Shown in pieces: positions 1-10,394 of a stretch of DNA of 64,000 bases. The notes below the pieces were generated by a model. It was not told the origin of the DNA. It was given only the letters and a program-made list of their open reading frames with translations, and searched no databases. Position numbers and translations under genes: made by a program. This stretch comes from Platanthera guangdongensis (lineage: Eukaryota > Streptophyta > Magnoliopsida > Asparagales > Orchidaceae), in contig CM077149.1 of NCBI GenBank assembly GCA_039583875.1, positions 20,907,194 to 20,971,193 of the forward strand. Reading direction: 5' to 3'. How positions within the stretch are numbered: position 1 is the stretch's first letter; each line of letters starts with the position of its first letter.

Positions 1-2275
1 AGGAGGAATCAATTGTATGCCAAGTTCTCCAAATGCGAGTTTTGGTTGTTCTCAGTAGTGTTCCTTGGTCACATAGTCAGTGGAGAGGGCATTGCGGTGG
101 ATCCGGCGAAGATTGTTGCGATACGAGAATGGTCTGTGCTGTCTACGGTAGCAGAAGTCCGGAGTTTTCTGCGGCTTGCCAACTATTACAGGCTCTTCGT
201 GGAGAACTTCTCGCGGATAGCGTTACCCCTCACGGCTTTGACGAGGAAAGATATCAAGTTTGTTTGGATACCGGAGTGCGCATGAGCTTTTGAGGAGTTG
301 AAATGTCGGTTGACCACGACGCCAGTACTGAATTCGCCGAGTGGGACCGAAGGTTTTGAGATCTACAGCAATGCTTCGGGCAGTGGTTTGGGTTGTGTGC
401 TACTACAACACGGAAGTGTGATAGCGTATGACTCGAGATAGCTGAAAGTGCACGAGAGGAATTTTCTGGTCCATGACTTGGAGTTAGCGGCCGTGATTTT
501 TGCCTTGAAGCTGTGGAGGTATTACCTGTATGGTGTGAAGATTGATATCTACACCGATCACAAGAGCCTTAAGTATTTGTTGGATCAGAAAAATCTAAAC
601 ATGCGGTAGCATAGATGGATGGAGTTCCTGGGGGGACTACACATTTAAGATCCACTATGTGCCTAGTGAAGGCAGTGCGGTTGCGGACGCTTTGAGTCGC
701 TGGGCCCCTGCGTGGGCCAACTGGTTATCAGTTCATGACGAACGCCTAATTCAGGAGTTGGAGGCATTGGAGATCTCTTGCGTAGACAAGCAGTTAAGTG
801 CTGAAGCACTATTGAACTGGACTGAAGTTCAGTGTGACCTGACTGATCGAATTCGGCTGGATTTGGATGTGGATGTCCGTATGAAGCAACTCGTGATAGA
901 GGCTTTTGATGGGTCAAATTCCCAATTTATTGTTGTGGATGGATTACTTTGGAAAGACGGTCGTCTGTGCGTCCCAAGCGTGGGCAATTTACGGGTGGAA
1001 TTGTTGTACGAGGCGCATCATACCAAGTACTCGATTCACCCGGGGAGCACGAAGATGTACCGCGACGTGAAGAAATTGTTCTAGTTGCCAGGACTTAAGA
1101 AGGATGTGGCGCTGTACGTGGCGAAGTGTCATACATGCGCCTTGGTGAAGGCAGAGTGCCAAAAGCCAGGAGGATTCTTGAAGTCCTTGCCTATTCCGGA
1201 GTGGAAGTTTGACGACATTACTATGGACTTTTTGCACGGGTTTCCAAGGTCGTAGAAGGGAAACAACGCCATCTGGGTGATTATGGAACGTTTGACGAAA
1301 GTGTCGCACTTCATTCCGCATAGGAAGGATGATTCCGTGGAGAAACTGGCGAAGTTATATGTGGATAACATAGTACAGCTTCATGGTGTGACCCGCAGCA
1401 TCGTGAGTGACTGAGATGGGCAATTCATGTCCAATAATTGGAGGTTGGTGCAGCAGATGTCGGGAACAAAGCTGAGTTTTAGCATTGCCTTCCATCCGCA
1501 GACGGATTGTCAGACCGAGAGGGTCAATTGGATGATGGAAGACATGCTTCACATGTCCGTCCTGGATTTCAGGAAGCATTGGGAAGATCACCTATACTTG
1601 GTGGAGTTTGCGTACAACAATAGCTACAAGGCGAGCATTAAAATGGCACCATTCGAGGCCCTTTATGGTAGAAGATGTCGCATGCCATTGTATTGGTTGG
1701 AAACGGCTGAGTCAAAGTTGTACAAGCGCCAAGAGGTGGAAGACGCAACATCATTGGTTCGAACGATTCGAGAGAGGTTGCTAATCGCTTAGGACCGCCA
1801 GGCTAAGTACTATAATGCCAAGCATAGGAACGTGGAGTTCACTATTGGGGATTGGGTGTACTTGAAGATTAAGTCGTTCAAGGGTGTCTCGCGGGTGCGG
1901 AGATTGAAGAAGCTAAGCTCGAGGTACCTTAGACCATTAGAGGTTCTGGAGCGGATTGGTGAAGCAGCTTATCGATTGAGGCTATCAGTGGAGCTCAGTG
2001 TTCTACATGATGTATTATTCATATCGGTGCTGCGGAAGGCGGCAGAAGAGCCTATGCAAGTGATTGCGGTCGATCAAGTGTCGGTCGATGTTGGGTTGAC
2101 GACGAAGGTCAAGCCCGTTTGTATTGAGGACTCGGAAGTCAAGCGGGTAAGAAATAAAGAGATCAGGATAGTCAAGGTCTGTTGGGACAACTGTGGTCGG
2201 GAGGAGCTCTCGTGGGAGCGAGAGCAGACCATGATTGAGGAGTACCCGGAGTTATTCCACTCAGGTATCGTTTAA
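1..2275 (+). pseudogene. gypsy-1 pol 3' part (RT end, RNase H, integrase, chromodomain), decayed
   Basis: This is the C-terminal part of a Ty3/gypsy polyprotein that would copy and integrate the element; the 5' part lies outside the window. Translation shows the end of reverse transcriptase ([28 protein letters not shown] from base 16), RNase H (LVHDLELAAVIFALKLWRYYLYG near 470), the integrase zinc region (YSIHPGSTKMYRDVKKLF near 1030), the integrase core (TMDF near 1221, FHPQTDCQTERVN near 1490) and a chromodomain-like tail (IVKVCWDNCGREELSWERE) ending at 2275. Seven in-frame stops (283, 439, 607, 1082, 1253, 1412, 1790) and one frameshift in a G run near 630 make it dead. The parallel intact protein of element D (31838-35238) aligns throughout. 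Chromodomain integrases belong to the chromoviruses, and the long LTR fits Tekay/Del. Confidence 0.93.
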
Positions 2276-2323
2276 GTTTTGTGCTTATCTTTCCTTTATG
2301 TAATTTCGGGATGAAATTCTTTT

Positions 2324-2336
2324 AAGAGGGAGAGAG
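2324..2336 (+). other. gypsy-1 polypurine tract
   Basis: The purine run AAGAGGGAGAGAG lies directly before the LTR start at 2338, after the chromodomain stop and a GGGATGAAATTC block typical of this lineage. It would prime plus-strand synthesis. Confidence 0.75.
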
Positions 2337-2337
2337 C

Positions 2338-2959
2338 TGTAATGCCCCGAAACTCAAAAGTGTGACAAGTGGCGTTTTATGCCAAGTTTGGAACTTGGCA
2401 AGGGTCACACGGCCTGGGACACACGCGTGTACCCGGGCGTGTCGTGCTTTGGTCGATGATCTGGCCGAGAGGACTACGAATTTTGGAGTTGACGATCATC
2501 GAGCAGCGAACACGGCCTGGGACACGGGCGTGTCACAGGCTATGTCCTTCACGGGTTGAAGCCAGGCTATGGCATTGTTAACAAAAGGTTAAGGCGCACG
2601 GGCGTGTCAAATCCGACACGGGCGTGTCGAGGACCCGTGTCCCTTGCGGCACATTCTTGTTCCTGTGTCGATGGAAGTACACGCCCGGGAACATGGGCGT
2701 GCACTGGATGACACGAGCATGTCAGGTCAAACACGGGCGTGTCGGGTGCCTGTGTTATTTTCGGGGCGCGTCGGTTTCGACGATGAATGGGGAACACGGC
2801 TCTGGATACGGGCGTGTCAAAGGGCGTGTTTGGCCCTGGTTTTGGATTTTGATGGCGAATCGTGGCCGTTCATTTCCTTAGTTTGGGATCCGACGGCTGG
2901 GGGTTGTTCCTGCTGGGATATACCCGGGAATAGGGTTTTAAATCCCTCATTTCTCTTCA
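2338..2959 (+). repeat. gypsy-1 3' LTR, left part
   Basis: The LTR starts TGTAATGCCCCGA right after the polypurine tract and is interrupted at 2960 by the 5' LTR of copia element A. It resumes at 16001-17475 and ends in GTTACA, so the terminal TGTAA/TTACA inverted repeat is preserved. Joined length without the insertion is about 2.06 kb. Bases 2923-2957 are repeated exactly at 16001-16035, on the far side of element A. Short open frames here (for example 2362-2988) are not supported as genes. Confidence 0.85.
2400..2830 (+). repeat. Array of GACACGGGCGTGTC-type inverted repeats in gypsy-1 LTR
   Basis: Within about 430 bp the LTR repeats the near-palindrome ACACGGGCGTGT and variants (near 2533, 2596, 2615, 2740, 2806, with weaker copies between). 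The arms GACACG/CGTGTC flank a GG centre. The repeats sit in the part of the LTR expected to be U3, so a regulatory role is possible. Function is inferred only. Confidence 0.6.
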
Positions 2960-3106
2960 TGTTGGGTACATTGGTCAAATGTACCTGATTTGAAGAAGCC
3001 TCACCTAACTCAATGATATACATCAGAATGTATTTGATGTTTGTTTGAGTTACTTTGTGCAGGTTAGATTATACACTGGACTGGAGCTGAAAATTTCTAA
3101 GTCCAT

Positions 3107-4035
3107 GTGTCGACACCAGAGGCAAAGTGTCGACACTTGAGAAAGCTTGTGTCGACACCCAGACATGCAGTGTCGACATTGGAGTCATTGTGTCGACACC
3201 TGGAAGAAGAGTCGACACCAGTCAGAAAGTGTCGACACTTGGAGCTGTGTCGACACTCAGTGTAGAAGAATGCAGAAAAGCTGTGTCGACACTTAGCAGA
3301 AGTGTCGACACCCAGAAGAGCTGAGTCTACACCAGAAAGTGTCGACACTTGAAGTTGAGTGTCGACACTCAGCAGAAGTCTACAGATTCTATGTACAAGT
3401 GTCGACACTCAACACAAGTGTGTCGACACTATGCAGAAGACTCAGCACTGGAAGAAAGTGTCGACACTCAACACAATGTGTCGACACTTAGCTAAAGACT
3501 CAGTTTTGAAGAATGTGTCGACACTCAGCACAATGTGTCGACACAAAATCAGAAGAGTCAACACTTGAAGAAAGTGTCGACACTCAGCACAATGTGTCGA
3601 CACTTAGTTGAAGACTCTACACTTGAAGAAAGTGTCGACACAAGGAGCTGTGTCGACACTTAGCAAAGAACAGAAAATTTGTAAAATATTCTAAGTATAA
3701 GTGTCGACACTAAGGAATGTGTCGACACTCAGCTGAAGAATCAAGAATGAAGACTTGTGTCGACACCAAGAATCAGTGTCGACACTTGACAGTTTCAACA
3801 CATGAAGATGTGTCGACACAAAGGAGATGTGTCGACACTTAGAAGAATACAGTTAAAGAATGAAGTACAAGTACTTGTGTCGACACTCAATTTCAGTGTC
3901 GACACATGCAGAAGAAACTGTGTCGAGACATAAAGGAATTGTGTCGACACCTTGTAGACTTGTGTCGACACTTACACAACTGTGTCGACACTTGGTCTAT
4001 AAGTGTCGACACTTAAGAACAGAAAGTCTCGACAC
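3107..4035 (+). repeat. U3 array of GTGTCGACAC palindromes (A, 5' LTR)
   Basis: I count 32 exact copies of the 10-bp palindrome GTGTCGACAC plus about six one-base variants (for example GAGTCGACAC at 3209, GTCTCGACAC at 4026). Start-to-start distances at the left end are 20, 22, 21, 20, 19, 20, 18, 36, 19, 21, 16, 20, 40, 21, 38, 20, 37 and 20 bp, so mostly about two helical turns or twice that. Each unit contains a SalI site and a CpG. Repeated palindromes in U3 upstream of the TATA box are described for Sireviruses; a role as protein-binding sites is inferred. Confidence 0.95.
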
Positions 4036-4136
4036 TAACTGACAGTTAGAGAATTTCAAGAAGTGACTGGTTGACATGACAGCTGCCAATCCAGCCGGTC
4101 TATAGCAACTGTCAGAGAAGTCAAAAGTCTGTTATA

Positions 4137-4177
4137 AACCGGATCAGCCGGTTTCCATGAAGGAAGCCTATAAATAG
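4137..4177 (+). promoter_or_regulatory. Element A 5' LTR core promoter: inverted repeat and TATA box
   Basis: The inverted repeat AACCGGATCAGCCGGTT (4137-4153) is followed 15 bp later by TATAAATAG (4169-4177). The same layout is present in the 3' LTR (TATA 15159) and, with changes, in C (22001, 47017) and F (53941). This is the likely start region of the genomic RNA; the exact start site cannot be read from sequence. Confidence 0.75.
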
Positions 4178-4611
4178 GCACCATAGTTTAAAGAAGTAAG
4201 TTAAGAAGGTTGTTCATTATCATTATGTTGTGAGAATAATGAAGGGGTTGATCAGATTAAATCAAGAAGTGATACATTGAGGATCAACACAAGAAGATCA
4301 GGCAGTCAACTGCAGATCTAAGTAGTTGAGAGAGAGAGAGCTCCAACCAAGGATTCAGTCTTTGGAACTAAGGCTGAGAAGAACAATTCAGAGTCATCTG
4401 GATTTCAAGAAGCAGAGATCAAGGATCAACTGCAGAAGATTCAGACTAATTCAGTTCTACTCAAGAAGCTTTGAAGAAAGCTAAGTCAGTTTGGATCAAG
4501 CTGAGTTCTTCCAAGAACTCTTCAAGAAACTCTCAACTCCTCTCATCCTTTCTGAGTTGTAGAGTTAGCATTTGTAATTTTATTTTAAACTTGTAAGATC
4601 CATTGGATCTG

Positions 4612-4770
4612 AGTGATTGTAAGCTATTTTATAAAGGCTGAGGGTAGGGCTTGGTGCCTGAGTGTAGGAGTTGAAGAACTCTGAGTGTAGGCCTTTTATT
4701 GGCTGAGTGTAGGCTGGGTGGCTGAGTGTAGGCCTTTTGGCTGAGTGTAAGGCTTTGGGCCTGAGGTAGG
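4612..4770 (+). repeat. CTGAGTGTAGG repeats downstream of the LTR promoter (A)
   Basis: The motif CTGAGTGTAGG recurs about five times, with degenerate copies (GGCTGAGGGTAGGGC, CTGAGTGTAAGG), in the transcribed part of the LTR. Equivalent repeats are in C (22388-22610, 47405-47620), F (54330-54560), the A 3' LTR (15606-15760) and, diverged, in B (18395-18605). Conservation between families suggests an RNA or processing function, which is unproven. Confidence 0.75.
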
Positions 4771-5051
4771 AACCTTGTTTGGTTCTGAGTTAGTGGAGAA
4801 GTTTGGCCGAATCTAGTACACTGCTAGATAGGCGAGGGGGAAAGTGGATGTACCCAAAGATTGGGGAACCACTATAAAATTAGTGTGTCTGCTGTGCTGT
4901 GCTTGTGTTGTGGCTTTTCTGTGTGATTTCTGTAATTGCTGTTAACTGTAATAATCTGTGAAAAATGTTGTGCTGCCAAACAAAAGTTAAAAAGGTTTAG
5001 GTCACCTATTCACCCCCCCCCTCTAGGTGTTTAGGTACCATATCTTTCAAG

Positions 5052-5063
5052 TGGTATCAGAGC
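5052..5063 (+). other. Element A primer-binding site (iMet tRNA type)
   Basis: TGGTATCAGAGC begins two bases after the LTR end. It matches the 3' end of plant initiator methionine tRNA, the usual primer of copia elements. Confidence 0.9.
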
Positions 5064-5161
5064 AGGTTCCTCAAAATCAGGACTAACTGTCTGAGGAGAT
5101 CCAGTTTGGCAAATTCAGTATAAGTCAGAAAACAGGAAACAGTTTCAAGAAAATCAAGAAC

Positions 5162-7194
5162 ATGGGTTCTTCAGAGATCATAAGGAGTTGGGTTCAATGA
5201 AACTACCTATATGCAGAAAAGAGATCTTTGGGATCTGGAAAGAGAGGGTTAGGCTTTTTATGGAGGCCTCTGACCCTAGAATATACATCACAGTCAAAGA
5301 AGGGCCATATGTGCCATGAAGATTTCAGTATTGGATGCAAATCAGAGGACTCCAAAGGATTTCTCTGAAATGACACAAGGATGAGATTGTCCTAGCAACT
5401 ATGGACAAAAGGGCACAGAACATCATAGTTAGTGCAATTGATGATGCCACCTTCCAGAACCTTATTCACTGTAAAACTGCAAAAGAAATGTGGGATACCT
5501 CATTGTCTACATGGAAGGTTCTGAAGAAGTAAGGCAAGATAGGAAGTCCTTGCTTAATCAAGAATATGAGAGCTTTAGGCAAGGAAGAGGAGATAGCATC
5601 ACTGAATGCTATAAGAAATTTTATAGAATTGTAAATGAACTCATGTCATATGGAAGAGAGTTCACAAACTATGAGTTGAATGATAAATTCTTAAGGTCCC
5701 TCACCAAAGACTGGGACACCAAGATCTGTGCCATCAGAGAAATGGCAAAGTTGGGAGAGAAATTCCTCCTCCCACACTTTTTGGCAAGTTGTTATCTTAT
5801 GAGATGCAATTGTCAGTGAGAAAAGAAGAAGAAAAGTCAACAAGGACTGAATACAGAGAAAAGACTGTTGCCTTTAAGTCAGATGTACCCAGAAAGAGCA
5901 GGACCAAGTCATCAACTCTCCTCCTGAGGTAGTTGAATCAGAATCTGAAGAGTCAGAAAGTACAAAATCTACAAGCAGTGAAAGTGATGAAGACTTTGCT
6001 GCATTCACCAGACATTTTCAGAAGTTCCTTAAGAAGAAACAGTGGAGGTCTAGACCTTCATCTTCCAAAGGGAAAGAGGTTCAGTATCAGAAAAAAGAAG
6101 CCTTCAAAGAAGGACAAGAAAAGGACCAAGACTAGTAAGGCAACTGGATCCAAGATAATTTGTTACTGCTGCAATAGACAGGGCCATGTTATTGCAGACT
6201 GCCTGAAAGAAGGAAGGAATCAGTGACAAAAGAAACTCACTTCAAAGGAAAGAAGGAAAAGTCCTTTGTTGCAAAGAATGAGAAGACTCTTTCAGATATG
6301 TCTTCTTCAGACACTGAGACAGATGCTGAAGCCTATATTGGGCTATTTGCTGAGAAGAAGAAGAGTTTATGCAGATCATGGAATCTATCTATGAGCAAGA
6401 AGACTGTCAAGCCAAGGACTGATGGCTTTGACTGAAAGTACCAAAAACCTGGAGCAGCCAGGACCCAGTCAGGTACAAGGTCTAACTCAAAGTTCTGATT
6501 CCAGTTCTAGTTCAGAGTCAGATTATTCTTCATCAAGTGATGAGAATATATCTGAGTCTGAGGGAGATATTCATCAACTCCTAGATGAATATCAAGTACT
6601 ATTGCAAGCCTATAAGAAAAGCAAGACCCTAGCCAAAATTTGGCCAAGGAAATTGCTGATCTCAAGGCAGCTGCAATAGATTATGAGAAGAATTATGATC
6701 AAAAACTGAATGAAGTGGCCAGGCTGAAACACATTACTGTGATTCAGATGGGTACTATTACATTTAAGAATGATCAAATTAAGAAACTGGAGATTAATCT
6801 TCAGAAGGAGAAAGAGCTAGCAGCTAGGTTTTCAAAACCTAAATCAGTGCTACCCTTGATTGATGATTTTGTTCATCATAAAGGAAAGACTGGACTGGGT
6901 TTTGTTAATCCAGCTAGGACTGTTCAGGATCAGTCCAAGTCCAAGGGCAAAGCCCCAACATTCAACAAGACTGCTGTAGTTAAGACAGCTAAGTCAGAAC
7001 CTAAGCAAAGGTACAACAAATTTGAATGTTGGTGCTGTGGCAAGGTTGGCCACTTTGCTTTGGATTGTTGGCACAATGCCAGTGCCAAGTTGAGTAGCAA
7101 GTTACCTGTTGGAAAGACAGCAGGTAGCTATGTCAATTTGCAAACTAACAATCACCAAGGACCCAAGTTTACTTTGGGTTCTAAGGTTCATTAA
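5162..7194 (+). pseudogene. Element A gag, frameshifted
   Basis: Gag packages element RNA into virus-like particles. The start ATG at 5162 matches the start in F (54922), but a one-base loss about 17 bases in shifts the frame, and further single-base indels follow (near 5315, 5375 and 5505, for example). Recognisable parts are the UBN2/retrotran_gag_2-like core (SLLNQEYESFRQGRGDSITECYKKF, read in pieces from 5530), a first CCHC knuckle CYCCNRQGHVIADC near 6165, a Ser-rich acidic stretch near 6500, a coiled-coil-like stretch near 6640-6830 and a second knuckle CWCCGKVGHFALDC near 7030. It ends with TAA at 7192. Parallel genes in C and F confirm the layout. Confidence 0.88.
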
Positions 7195-7206
7195 TTTGTT
7201 TTGCAG
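7090..7206 (+). other. Intron-like segment at gag/pol junction (A), donor mutated
   Basis: This is the position equivalent to the GT...AG segments of C (24844-24960) and F (56854-56970), also 117 nt. The acceptor TTTTGCAG is kept, but the donor reads TTGAGT instead of GTGAGT, so the first base is mutated. The gag stop TAA (7192-7194) lies inside. Confidence 0.5.
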
Positions 7207-10200
7207 GAGAATCCAAGTGGCCATACCCCTACATGGTACTTGGATAGTGGATGTTCCAGACACATGACTGGAACTAGGGGACTACTGAAGGACTACATCC
7301 CAATCAAAAATGGTCCAAAGGTGACCTTTGGTGGTTCTGAAAAAGGAATCATCAAAGGGTTTGGTAACATTTCTTCTAACCTTGTTACCATTACTCAAGT
7401 GGCTTATGTTAAAGGTTTGAAACATAACCTCATTAGTATAAGTCAATTAAGTGATGTAGGGTATGACATCTCATTTGTTAAAAATGGTTGTCATATCAAG
7501 AGGTCAAGTGATCAAAAGATCATTTTGACAGGTTATAGGAAGAGAAATGTCTATTGTTTAGACATTATGGTTGAGAACAATAGTTCTCCAGTTTGTCTTG
7601 TAGCTGATGAGACAGTCTCTCAATGTGTCAAGTGGCACAAGAGGCTTGCTCATCTTAATTACAAGACTATTGGCAAACTCTTTAGTAAAGAGTTAGTGAG
7701 GAATGGTCCTCAAGTTAAGTGTGTCAAAGATGGCATTTGCTCAGCTTGTCAAAAGGGCAAGCAGACTAAATCCACCTTTAGAAGCATTGACAACAAGGAT
7801 GCTGTGAGGTGTTTATACCTCTTGCATATGGATCTATTTGGTCCAATGCCAGTTCACAGCTTAGGTAGGAAGGTCTACACCTTTGTAGTTGTTGATGACT
7901 ACTCAAGGTTTTCCTGGGTGTTCTTCTTAAAGCAGAAATCTGAAACACCTAGTGTCTTCCACAGTTTTGTTAAGCAAATTCAGAATGAATTAAACTGTAC
8001 AGTGGTCAAAATTAGAAGTGACCATGGTACAGAGTTTCAATCTGAAAGCATGACAAAATTATGTGAAGACTATGGGATATTTCAAGAATTCTCTTCACCT
8101 AGAACACCTCAGCAAAATGGCATTGCTGAAAGGAAAAATAGAACCTTGATAGAGGCTGGTAGAACTCTATTAAGTGATTCATCACTGCCAGAATATTTCT
8201 GGGCTGAAGCAGTAAACACTGCATGCCATGTGATAAATAGGGCTACCATCACTAAAAGGTTAAACAAGACCCCTTATGAAGTAGTGAAAGGCAGGAAACC
8301 AAATCTATCCTATTTCAGGATTTTTGGTTGTAAATGCTTCATACTTAACAATGGGAAGACTTACTTAACTAAGTTTGCTGCCAAATCCCAAGAGGGAGTG
8401 TTTGTTGGGTACAGCAGTAATAGTAAGTCTTATAGAGTCTACAACTTGACTACACAAGTTGTAGAGGAGTCTGTGCATGTAGTTTTTGATGAGTCACAAC
8501 TATTAACAATGAGTTGTCTAGTAGTGTGTGCAGCCCCTCAGGTCTTTCTAAGAAGATGGACAAGCTAACCATGGAAGATGTACCTGCTGCAAGACAGCAA
8601 GTAGAAGAAGATGGCTCATGTCCAGGGGGAGAACTACATGTACCAGAGCTGTAGAAGTACAAGGAACTCAGCATAATGAAGATGCTGAAGAAGTACAACC
8701 AGAAGTAAGGATGCCTCCAGCCAACAGGCATCTAAGAGATCATCCAGTGGAGCTGATCATTGGAGATCCAAGACAAGGTGTTCAGACAAGGAGCAGAAAT
8801 CAGAATGCTGTAGTATATTCAAGTTTTCTGTCTCAAATAGAACCAAAGAAATTTGAAGAAGCAATACAAGATCCACAGTGGACTGAAGCTATGCAGGAAG
8901 AGCTAAACCAGTTCAAGAGGTGCAAGGTTTGGGACTTAGTTCCTAAGCCTAAAGATCACAATGTGATAGGAACAAAATGGATCTACAGAAACAAGTTAGA
9001 TGAACAAGGAGTCATCATTAAAAATAAGGCAAGATTGGTTGCAAAAGGATATAGGCAAGAAGAAGGTATTGATTTTGATCAAACCTTTGCTCCAGTAGCC
9101 AGACTGGAAGCCATCAGGATGTTCTTGGCCTATGCAACCTACCAAGGATTCAAAGTATACCAAATGGATGTGAAGTCAGCATTCCTTAATGGTAATTTAA
9201 AAGAAGAAGTATATGTGGAGCAGCCTTCAGGTTTTGTTGATCCTACTCTTCCACATTATGTCTATAGACTTAGGAAAGCATTGTATGGGTTAAAGCAAGC
9301 TCCTAGAGCTTGGTATGAAACCCTATCTAGTTCCTCATTGAGAACAAGTTCACAGGGGGAAAATAGATAAGACTCTATTCCTTAGGGAATCTAGAGGCAA
9401 AGTAATACTTGTCCAAATATATGTAGATGACATTATATTTGGGTCTACTGAAAGTAGCCTTTGCAAAAAGTTTGCAAAGCTTATGCAGAGTCAATTTGAA
9501 ATGAGTAGTATGGGAGAGCTGAAGTTTTTTCTTGGGTCTCCAAGTTAAACAGACTGAAAGTGGATTATCCATATGTCAGTCTAAGTTCACCCTAGAACTC
9601 ATAAGGAAATATGGTATGGATTCCTCCAGTACCATGAAGACTCCTATGGGGTCAAGTATGTCTCTAAGCAAGGATGATGCAGGGAAACCTGTGGATGAAA
9701 CCTTGTATAGAGGGATAGTTGGCTCCCTACTTTACTTGACTGCAAGTAGACCTGACATTATGTATGCTACATGTGTTTGTGCCAGGTATCAAGCCTGCCC
9801 TAAGAGTCTCACTTGACTGCAGTCAAGAGAATCTTGAGATATCTAAAGGGCACACCTTATCTAGGCCTCTGGTACCCTAGGAATGGAGATTTTGATCTAA
9901 AGGTTATTCAGATGCAGACTTTGCAGGATGCAAAGAAGATAGAAAGAGCACTACTGGATCCTGTCAATTCCTAGGTGGAAGACTCATTTCATGGAGTAGT
10001 AAGAAGCAAACCAGTGTGGCCATCTCCACAGCTGAGTCAGAATATGTAGCTGCAGGAAGTTGCTGTGCTCAACTTCTGTGGATTCAACATCAGCTAGAAG
10101 ACTATGGATGTCAGGTAAGTAGAACTCCACTTTATTGTGATTCTACTAGTGCTATTTCCATAGCTAATAATCCTGTTTCACATAGTAGAACTAAACATAT

Positions 10201-10362
10201 TGAGATTAAATATCACTTTCTTAGGGAGCATGTAGAAAGAAATGATATTGCACTTGAATATGTTAAAACAGATAATCAGATAGCTGATATGTTCACTAAG
10301 CCCTTAGAAGAAGCTAAGTTTAATAGGTTCAAATTGAACTGGGTATGATAAACTTAGACTAA
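7207..10362 (+). pseudogene. Element A pol (protease, integrase, RT, RNase H), frameshifted
   Basis: This is a copia-order polyprotein that would process, integrate and copy the element. Seen in order: protease WYLDSGCSRHMTG (near 7234), an HHCC zinc region (KWHKRLAHLNYKTIGK to CSACQKGKQ, 7630-7755), the integrase core with HMDLFGP (7826), RSDHGTEF (8014) and [12 protein letters not shown] (8110), RT (8900-9370, then YVDD near 9420), and RNase H ([19 protein letters not shown] near 10025, [12 protein letters not shown]). The frame is open from 7207 to 8568, then broken by single-base indels near 8505, 8650, 9332, 9533, 9806, 9897 and 10335. The stop at 10360 follows MINLD, matching MINLE in C and F. 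Confidence 0.93.
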
Positions 10363-10394
10363 GTATACAGAACAAAAATTGGCTAAGTAAAAAG

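Larger units (their letters stand above)
2960..5049 (+). repeat. Element A 5' LTR
   Basis: It begins TGTTGGGTACATTGG and ends ATCTTTCA two bases before the primer-binding site, giving 2090 bp. It contains a palindrome array (3107-4035), a TATA box (4169), CTGAGTGTAGG repeats (4612-4770) and a conserved end block ATTCACCCCC...CTCTAGGTG. The 3' copy at 13951 matches closely along its length, apart from scattered differences and a truncated end. Confidence 0.93.

Noticed and set aside
2362..2988. Open frames just after gypsy-1 pol that could be an extra gene
   Set aside because: They start inside the LTR (2338 onward), overlap each other in two frames and run through the GACACGGGCGTGTC array and into the element A LTR.
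3107..4035. Regular short repeats with spacers, resembling a CRISPR array
   Set aside because: The repeats are 10 bp, palindromic, lie in LTR U3 and internal regions of retrotransposons with both LTR copies present, and the context is a plant genome without cas genes.
3097..4042. Overlapping open frames on both strands rich in STL, VDT and CRH, here and at 14001-15006, 21002-21292, 46018-46327 and 52717-53773
   Set aside because: They are translations of the GTGTCGACAC arrays. The palindrome has no stop codon in any frame and reads alike on both strands, which produces open frames without any protein constraint.
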